This document shows positions 58,728-64,000 of a DNA stretch of 64,000 nt, in pieces. Position 1 is the stretch's first letter, and the number at the start of each line of letters is the position of its first letter. Made by a program: the position numbers and the translations under genes. The notes under the pieces are model-generated. The model was given only the letters and a program-made list of their open reading frames with translations, made no database searches and had not been told where the DNA came from. The stretch lies in contig CACKXS010000003.1 in assembly GCA_902604305.1 (NCBI GenBank), positions 1 to 64,000 of the forward strand, read 5' to 3'. The stretch is from an uncultured Pelagibacteraceae bacterium. Lineage in GTDB: Bacteria; Pseudomonadota; Alphaproteobacteria; Pelagibacterales; Pelagibacteraceae.

Positions 58728-58850
58728 AAGAATTTAATTAAGTATTATTTTCAAATGTTATTATACAGCTAAATTAAAGGTATGTGATTTTATAGTATAT
58801 TTAGACTACCTTGGATTACTATGGACTGACTTTAACTTCTATCCCTCGGC
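58728..58850. other. Non-coding right end of the island
   Basis: No gene is seen. At about 58805-58830 there are two imperfect tandem units, TACCTTGGAT and TACTATGGAC, which may be further recombinase or accessory-factor sites next to the distal tRNA repeat. The rest is AT-rich without clear structure. Confidence 0.35.
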
Positions 58851-58885
58851 TTTTAAGTCCTTTGTGTCTACCAATTTCACCACGA
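58851..58885. repeat. Partial tRNA-Leu, distal att-like copy
   Basis: Exact 35-base copy of the 5' part of tRNA-Leu(UAA), nucleotide 5 to the end of the anticodon loop, in the same orientation. Beyond it neither the acceptor strand nor the anticodon 3' strand continues, so it cannot be a working tRNA. It lies 25 bases from the gcvP stop codon. Confidence 0.9.
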
Positions 58886-58910
58886 TTCCTAAAAGTTTTT
58901 TCTTTTATTT

Positions 58911-61769
58911 TTAAGCTGCAGTATTTTTATATTCATCCATTGATGGACAAGAACAAAATAAATTTTTATCTCCGTATACATTATCCACTCTAGCTACTGG
59001 CGGCCAATATTTAAATGTTTTTAAGAATTCTGATGGATATGCAGCTTCTTCTCTTTCGTATTTATGATTCCATTTATTTGAGGCTAATTCAACATGAGTA
59101 TGTGGAGCATTTTTAATTGGATTATCAATTTTATCAAATTCACCTGATTGAATTTTATCAATTTCTTCTTTAATTTTTTTCAGTGTTAAGCAAAATCTAT
59201 TTATTTCTGATAAATTTTCACTTTCTGTAGGTTCAATCATCATAGTTCCTGCTACTGGCCATGACATTGTTGGTGCATGAAAACCAAAGTCAATTAATCT
59301 TTTTGCAATATCTTCCTCGGTTATTCCTGTTTCTTTTTTTAATTTTCTAATATCAATAATACACTCATGAGCAACATTTCCACTTTTACCCTTATATAAA
59401 ATTGGAAAATAATCTTTTAACTTATGAGCAATATAATTCGCATTTAAAATTGCAACTTGAGAAGCTTTTTTTAATCCTTCTGATCCCATCATTTTAATAT
59501 ACATCCACGAAATTGATAAAATACTTGCACTTCCCCAAGGTGCAGCAGAAACAGCTCCGATCCCAGTGGCAGGTCCACAATCTTTAATAACAGAATGTTT
59601 AGGTAAAAAACCTTCTAAATGTTTTTTGCATGCTATCGGCCCCATACCTGGTCCACCTCCTCCGTGTGGTATACAAAATGTTTTATGTAAATTAATATGG
59701 CAAACGTCTGGACCAAATTTGCCAGGTTTTGCAATTCCTACTAATGCATTTAAATTTGCACCATCCATATAAACTTGACCTCCATGCTTATGAACAAGTT
59801 CACATATATCAGTTATCTTTTCTTCAAAAACACCGTGCGTTGAAGGATAAGTGACCATTAATGCGGCAAGATTATTTGAGTGTTCTTCAGCTTTATTTTT
59901 TAAATCTTCAAAGTCTACATTTCCATGTTGATCACATTTAACAACAACAACTTTCATGCCTACCATTTGTGCACTTGCAGGGTTTGTACCATGAGCTGAA
60001 CTTGGTATTAAACAAACATTTCGATTGTCTTCACGATTTTTTTCATGAAATTTACGAATAACCATTAAACCAGCAAACTCTCCTTGGGCTCCAGCATTTG
60101 GTTGTAATGATACACCTGAAAAACCTGTAATTGATCTAAGCCAATTTTTTAAATCTGTAAATAATTCTCTATAACCATCCATTTGTTCTACTGGAGAAAA
60201 AGGATGAGGTTGTGAAAATTCTTTCCATGTAATTGGTATCATTTCAGACACTGCATTTAATTTCATTGTACACGAACCCAATGCAATCATTGATTTATTT
60301 AAAGCTATATCTGAGTCTTCTAATCTTTTTAAATATCTAAGCATCTCTGTTTCTGAATGATAATTATTAAAGACAGGATGATCTAGATAGGTTGAGTTTC
60401 TTAATAAATTTTTAGGTAAATTAGATAAACTCTCGTTCATTGTTTCCTTTATCGTTTCAGAACAGTTAAAAATTTTTAATAATTGATTTGCTCTATAAAG
60501 ATTTTTCCTCTCATCAAAAGAAACTGCTAACATCTCAGAATTAACTTTTCTAATATTAACTCCTTGATCTAATGCATTTTTATAAATTTTATCTGTCTTA
60601 TCTAAAGTTTTAACTGTTACAGTATCAAAAAAATGATTTGAATAAAGTTCGTAACCTGATTGTTTTAACTTGTCTGCAAAATTTTTTGTTAATTGCGAAA
60701 CGCTTTCTGATATTTTTCTAATTCCTTTTGGACCATGATAAATTGCATAGGCTGCAGAAACTATTGCTAACAAAGCTTGAGCGGTACAAATATTACTAGT
60801 AGCTTTATCTCTTCTAATATGTTGTTCCCTTGTTTGAAGAGCAAGTCTGTAAGCTTTTTTTCCATGTCGATCTACTGAAACACCAACTATTCTTCCTGGC
60901 ATTGATCTTTTGTACTCATCTTTAGTAGCAAAAAATGCTGCATGTGGACCACCATATCCCATCGGTATGCCAAATCTTTGAGAGCTACCAACTGCAATAT
61001 CTGCACCTAATTCTGCTGGCGTTTTTAATTTTGCTAAAGCTAGTAAGTCACAAACTAGTACAGCTTTACCATTATGTTTATGAATTTTACTTATAGCTTC
61101 ACTTGGATCTTTAATATCACCTAATGTTCCTGGATATTGAATAATACCACAAATAACTTCTTCTTTAATATCTTTATCTTCATCACCAACTATTATTTCT
61201 AATCCTAAAGGTTCTGCTCTTGTTTTAATAACTTCGATAGTTTGTGGATGACAATTTTTTGAAACAAAAATTTTTTTTGTTTTTGATTTAGTAATTCTAT
61301 AACTTAAACCTACTGCCTCAGCTGCAGCAGTACCTTCATCCAATAAAGATGCATTAGCAATATCCATTCCTGTAAAATCAATTACCATTTGTTGAAAGTT
61401 TAATAACATCTCAAGTCTTCCTTGAGCTACCTCTGGTTGATATGGTGTATAAGAAGTGTACCATCCTGGATTTTCTAAAATATTTCTTAATATTACATAA
61501 GGAGTATAAGTTCCATAGTACCCCATACCAATAAAACTAGAATATACTTTATTTTTTTTTGAAATGTTTTTTAGTTTTCTTAGTGCTTTATATTCAGAAT
61601 TAGGATCACCAATACCTAAATCGTCTTTAAAAAGAATTTTTTCTGGTACAGTGTTTTTAATTAATTCATCTAGATTTTTAAATCCTAATTCTTGAAGCAT
61701 TATATTTTGCTCTTCTTCTGAAGGACCAATATGCCTTTGAATAAAATCCTTTTGAGCGTTTTTTAACAT
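58911..61769 (-). CDS. gcvP: Glycine dehydrogenase (decarboxylating), P protein
   Basis: PLP enzyme that decarboxylates glycine and loads the aminomethyl group on lipoylated GcvH. A single 952-residue chain fuses the two P-protein halves found separate in some bacteria. The PLP lysine is Lys696 in NLHKTFCIPHGGGGPG. N-terminal FIQRHIGPSEEEQ and FIGMGYYGTYTPYVI are typical. It follows gcvH directly. The gcvTHP operon is read toward the tRNA-Leu island. Confidence 0.97.
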   Translation of the reverse strand: MLKNAQKDFIQRHIGPSEEEQNIMLQELGFKNLDELIKNTVPEKILFKDDLGIGDPNSEYKALRKLKNISKKNKVYSSFIGMGYYGTYTPYVILRNILENPGWYTSYTPYQPEVAQGRLEMLLNFQQMVIDFTGMDIANASLLDEGTAAAEAVGLSYRITKSKTKKIFVSKNCHPQTIEVIKTRAEPLGLEIIVGDEDKDIKEEVICGIIQYPGTLGDIKDPSEAISKIHKHNGKAVLVCDLLALAKLKTPAELGADIAVGSSQRFGIPMGYGGPHAAFFATKDEYKRSMPGRIVGVSVDRHGKKAYRLALQTREQHIRRDKATSNICTAQALLAIVSAAYAIYHGPKGIRKISESVSQLTKNFADKLKQSGYELYSNHFFDTVTVKTLDKTDKIYKNALDQGVNIRKVNSEMLAVSFDERKNLYRANQLLKIFNCSETIKETMNESLSNLPKNLLRNSTYLDHPVFNNYHSETEMLRYLKRLEDSDIALNKSMIALGSCTMKLNAVSEMIPITWKEFSQPHPFSPVEQMDGYRELFTDLKNWLRSITGFSGVSLQPNAGAQGEFAGLMVIRKFHEKNREDNRNVCLIPSSAHGTNPASAQMVGMKVVVVKCDQHGNVDFEDLKNKAEEHSNNLAALMVTYPSTHGVFEEKITDICELVHKHGGQVYMDGANLNALVGIAKPGKFGPDVCHINLHKTFCIPHGGGGPGMGPIACKKHLEGFLPKHSVIKDCGPATGIGAVSAAPWGSASILSISWMYIKMMGSEGLKKASQVAILNANYIAHKLKDYFPILYKGKSGNVAHECIIDIRKLKKETGITEEDIAKRLIDFGFHAPTMSWPVAGTMMIEPTESENLSEINRFCLTLKKIKEEIDKIQSGEFDKIDNPIKNAPHTHVELASNKWNHKYEREEAAYPSEFLKTFKYWPPVARVDNVYGDKNLFCSCPSMDEYKNTAA

Positions 61770-62150
61770 TTAACTGCTACTTTCTTTTGAAAATTTTTCA
61801 TATTCTTCTCTATTCATCAATGAATCCAATTCGGAGTTATCTTTGATCTTCAATTTAAAAAACCAAGCTGAACCTTCGGGATCTTCATTAATTTTTGAAG
61901 GATCATCCACAATTGCTTGATTGGTATCCATAACTTCCCCACTTACCGGAGTATATACATCGCTTGCTGCCTTAGTTGACTCTACTACTCCTGCTGTTCC
62001 ATCTTTTTCAACATTAGATCCTTTTTCAGGAAGTTCTGCAAAAACTATATCTCCAAGCATTTCTGTTGCATGCTTTGTAATGCCTATGGTGGCTACATCT
62101 CCCTCTAAACTAATCCACTCATGCTCCTTTGAAAATTTTACTTCACTCAT
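61770..62150 (-). CDS. gcvH: Glycine cleavage system H protein
   Basis: Lipoyl carrier that shuttles the aminomethyl group between P, T and L proteins. The lipoylation site is Lys60 in [12 protein letters not shown]. 126 residues. The octanoyltransferase LipB at 22411-23031 would start its modification. It overlaps gcvT by one base and abuts gcvP with no spacer. Confidence 0.97.
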   Translation of the reverse strand: MSEVKFSKEHEWISLEGDVATIGITKHATEMLGDIVFAELPEKGSNVEKDGTAGVVESTKAASDVYTPVSGEVMDTNQAIVDDPSKINEDPEGSAWFFKLKIKDNSELDSLMNREEYEKFSKESSS

Positions 62151-63253
62151 TAATTTGCTCCTTTCACATAATTTTTTTTATAAAATGGTAACTCACAAAT
62201 ATTTGCTGGATATTTTTTTCCTCTTACTTCAAGCAAAATCTTAGTATCTATTTTTGAAAATTCTTTATCAACATATCCCATAGCTATAGGTCCATTTATA
62301 CTTGGACCAAAAGTTCCACTTGTGATTTCTCCAATTTGCTTGTCAGTTTCTTCAAAAATTTTTGTTTTTTCTCTCGCAATTAATCTACCTTCTGGTTTAA
62401 TACCAACTCTTATTTGGCTTGTTCCACTTTGAATTTGGTTAATAATTTTCTCAGATCCAACAAACCCTCCATTTGATAATCTTTCTTTTGATATTGCCCA
62501 TTTAAGGTTTGCTTCAACTGGTGTTTTATTAATATCTAATTCATGACCATATAAACACAGTCCAGCTTCTAATCTCAAAGTATCTCTTGCTCCAAGTCCT
62601 ATAAGTTGTGCTCCTTTATCAATTAATTTTTGAGTAAATTCTTCAGCAAAATTATTTAATATAGATATTTCGAATCCATCTTCGCCGGTATATCCAGATC
62701 TTGTCACAAATAATCTTTGATTTTTAAAATCAATCCATTTGCCTGTCATAAAATTCAATTTCTCAACTCCATTTAAAACTGAGTTTAAAATTTCAACAGA
62801 TCTAGGTCCTTGCAGTGCCACTAAAGCTCTTTCGTTTTCTAAAGTCATTTTAAAATTACCACCTAATAATTTCGATAAAATTTGAAAATCATTTTCTTTG
62901 CATGCTGCGTTTAATATGATGAGATAACCTTCTTCAATTTTTGTGATTATCAAATCATCATATATTCCAGCCTCTTCATTCATTAAAAAACTATATTTTG
63001 AACTGTTTTGTTTTAAATTCTTTAAATCTAGTGGAAAAATTTTTTCAAGTTCTATAGTTAAATTTTCTCCTCCATAAATAAATAACTGACCCATATGAGA
63101 AACATCAAAAATTCCAGAATGTTTTCTTGTAAATTTATGTTCTTCAATAATACCTTTGCTATATTGTATGGGCATCTCATAACCAGCAAACTCGACAAAC
63201 TTAGCTTGATTTCTTTGGTGAAGATTATTTAAAGATGTTTTTTTTGTTTCCAT
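62150..63253 (-). CDS. gcvT: Aminomethyltransferase, T protein
   Basis: Releases ammonia from GcvH and transfers the carbon to tetrahydrofolate, giving 5,10-methylene-[37 protein letters not shown] and the folate-binding [13 protein letters not shown] are present. I choose ATG 63253 ([10 protein letters not shown]), 367 residues: it has a GAGAG Shine-Dalgarno five bases upstream, and both lie in the riboswitch inverted repeat. In-frame ATG 63265 and TTG 63268 are alternatives. Confidence 0.94.
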   Translation of the reverse strand: METKKTSLNNLHQRNQAKFVEFAGYEMPIQYSKGIIEEHKFTRKHSGIFDVSHMGQLFIYGGENLTIELEKIFPLDLKNLKQNSSKYSFLMNEEAGIYDDLIITKIEEGYLIILNAACKENDFQILSKLLGGNFKMTLENERALVALQGPRSVEILNSVLNGVEKLNFMTGKWIDFKNQRLFVTRSGYTGEDGFEISILNNFAEEFTQKLIDKGAQLIGLGARDTLRLEAGLCLYGHELDINKTPVEANLKWAISKERLSNGGFVGSEKIINQIQSGTSQIRVGIKPEGRLIAREKTKIFEETDKQIGEITSGTFGPSINGPIAMGYVDKEFSKIDTKILLEVRGKKYPANICELPFYKKNYVKGAN

Positions 63254-63408
63254 ATTAACTCTCATCAACCCCCTCTGTCTTTTTGCCTGAGAGATTTGCT
63301 CCTTCGGCGAGAATAATTCTCTTTCCAGAGTTAATATGTACGGTCCTTTTGCCTGAGAGTTTCCGGGGTGGTTGCTCCTTCGGCGCCAATAAAATTGGTC
63401 TCTCCCGT
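63251..63408 (-). promoter_or_regulatory. Tandem glycine riboswitch controlling gcvTHP
   Basis: Two glycine aptamers lie on the minus strand. Aptamer 1 spans 63408-63340 (P1 ACGG/CCGT) and aptamer 2 spans 63330-63273 (P1 CTCTG/CAGAG). Each has the conserved GCCGAAGGAGCAA and CTCTCAGGCAAAA blocks. The expression platform follows: 63251-63262 (AGAGTTAATATG on the transcript) is perfectly complementary to 63327-63338, which includes the 5' strand of aptamer-2 P1. Without glycine the gcvT ribosome site and start would be paired; with glycine P1 forms and frees them, a translational ON switch. The aptamers are certain; the mechanism is inferred. Confidence 0.93.
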
Positions 63409-63417
63409 ATTAATTTT

Positions 63418-63446
63418 AGTCTGTTCTAATTGTTGTAAATTGTCAA
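63418..63446 (-). promoter_or_regulatory. Candidate promoter of the gcvTHP operon
   Basis: A perfect -35 TTGACA (63446-63441) is followed after 17 bases by a weak -10, CAGACT (63423-63418). Transcription would start just ahead of the first riboswitch aptamer, leaving a very short 5' end before P1. The poor -10 keeps the confidence modest. Confidence 0.5.
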
Positions 63447-63556
63447 GGACTAAAAAACTAAAAAATATATTGAAAATTTTAGATTAAATAAATCAACAAA
63501 CCTAGAAACTCGATCCCTAAAAGATTTTTCATAATTATAAACTAACTGAATAATCT

Positions 63557-64000
63557 TTATTCGTTTGCACAAGACCCTTTGCAAGCTCTACGTTGTCCAC
63601 CTATAATTCTCCATTCAACATTATCACCAGGCTTAACTTCTGACCTTGACCAATAATAACCTTTTTCATCTTTAAATAAACTATCTTTCCTATCTTTTCT
63701 TGCAGATGTATTTCTGTATTCATCAACTACTTGTTTAGCAATTGAACTAATATCTCCACCTGTATCTTTTTGTATTTGAGATATTAATGATTGAACATTA
63801 TCAAGTGCATAGTCAATCCCGGCATCATCCACAGCAGATTTAGCTGCTGAAGCTACTTCAGCAGAAGAAGCTGCTGCTGCTTCTGCTGCTGCTTGCGCAG
63901 CTTCTTTTGCAATTTGTGCAGTTTGTTTTGCTGCCTCTTCAGCTGCTTCTGCAGCTGCTGCTGCTGCTTCATTGGCCACTGCTCTTGCTGCATCGGCGGC
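63557..64000 (-). CDS. Alanine-rich coiled-coil protein, 5' end outside the window
   Basis: The frame stays open to the window edge: codons before the GTG at 63979 still read AADAARA, so that GTG is internal and the gene starts beyond 64000. The visible 148 residues begin with an alanine/glutamate/lysine-rich helix (AAEAAEEAAKQTAQIAKEAA) likely to form a coiled coil, then a mixed region and a C-terminal GYYWSRSEVKPGDNVEWRI domain ending with two cysteines (ACKGSCANE). Family not recognised; phasin-like or histone-like low-complexity proteins have similar helices. Confidence 0.65.
   Translation of the reverse strand, partial: AADAARAVANEAAAAAAEAAEEAAKQTAQIAKEAAQAAAEAAAASSAEVASAAKSAVDDAGIDYALDNVQSLISQIQKDTGGDISSIAKQVVDEYRNTSARKDRKDSLFKDEKGYYWSRSEVKPGDNVEWRIIGGQRRACKGSCANE

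Larger units (their letters stand above)
54384..58885. mobile_element. Probable tRNA-Leu integrated island without integrase
   Basis: About 4.5 kb bounded by 35-base perfect direct repeats, one inside the working tRNA-Leu and one just past the gcvP end. Cargo: a lipoprotein, two small exported proteins, a DUF4116-like protein, an ORF remnant, two unrecognised proteins, two predicted PD-(D/E)XK nucleases and a phage-regulator-like protein. Tandem 11-mer repeats occur inside each end. No integrase, excisionase or structural phage gene is visible, so it is either a decayed element or one moved in trans. Before insertion tRNA-Leu would have lain about 25 bases after gcvP. The island now supplies the 5' half and promoter of the tRNA gene. 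Confidence 0.7.

Noticed and set aside
58851..58885. A second tRNA-Leu gene
   Set aside because: Only the part from nucleotide 5 through the anticodon loop is present; no acceptor stem, variable arm or T arm can form.
63557..63979. Complete 140-residue protein starting at GTG 63979
   Set aside because: The frame remains open with the same alanine-rich composition to the window edge, so the true start is outside.

Overview
The window is a piece of a very AT-rich, tightly packed alphaproteobacterial chromosome that looks like SAR11 (Candidatus Pelagibacter or a close relative). This rests on the low GC, the many TAATG or ATGA stop/start overlaps, the gene order (secY-adk-rpsM, gatCAB, pyrB-pyrC-plsY-topA), a heterotetrameric sarcosine oxidase operon, and a tandem glycine riboswitch in front of gcvTHP. 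No rRNA, IS element or CRISPR array was seen.

Layout. 66-5152 (+): soxBDAG, which turns sarcosine into glycine and a one-carbon unit. 5120-11232 (-): a six-gene run read as gatC, gatA, gatB, an O-methyltransferase, trhO and a MATE exporter. 11282-18016 (+): ruvX, pyrB, a PyrC-like protein, plsY, topA, two tiny exported proteins and a RidA-like protein. 18018-23031: ugd, galU, panC, mgtE and lipB on mixed strands. 23015-52573 (-): one almost unbroken 29.5 kb block read from tRNA-Tyr and tRNA-Gly through tuf, tRNA-Trp, secE-nusG, rplKAJL, rpoBC, the str, S10, spc and alpha operons, to an RluC/D-type synthase. Candidate promoters stand before tRNA-Tyr, rpsL and rpsM. 52708-54422: rlmB, tRNA-Thr, nadK, tRNA-Leu(UAA). 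58911-63408 (-): gcvP, gcvH, gcvT and their glycine riboswitch. 63557-64000 (-): an alanine-rich protein cut by the window edge.

The main accessory feature lies between tRNA-Leu and gcvP (54384-58885). The 5' part of tRNA-Leu, from nucleotide 5 to the end of the anticodon loop, is repeated perfectly over 35 bp at 58851-58885. Between the copies sit small exported proteins, a DUF4116-like protein, a phage-regulator-like protein, two predicted PD-(D/E)XK nucleases and two unrecognised proteins. A second imperfect repeat, made of tandem 11-mers, lies inside each end, so a circular form would carry arm-like repeats on both sides of the tRNA core. I read this as a compact tRNA-integrated island without its own integrase. 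Its function is unknown.

The two ends of the window share a theme: soxBDAG makes glycine and methylene-THF, and gcvTHP breaks glycine down under direct glycine control. The riboswitch shows a 12-nt inverted repeat that could hide the gcvT start codon until glycine is bound.
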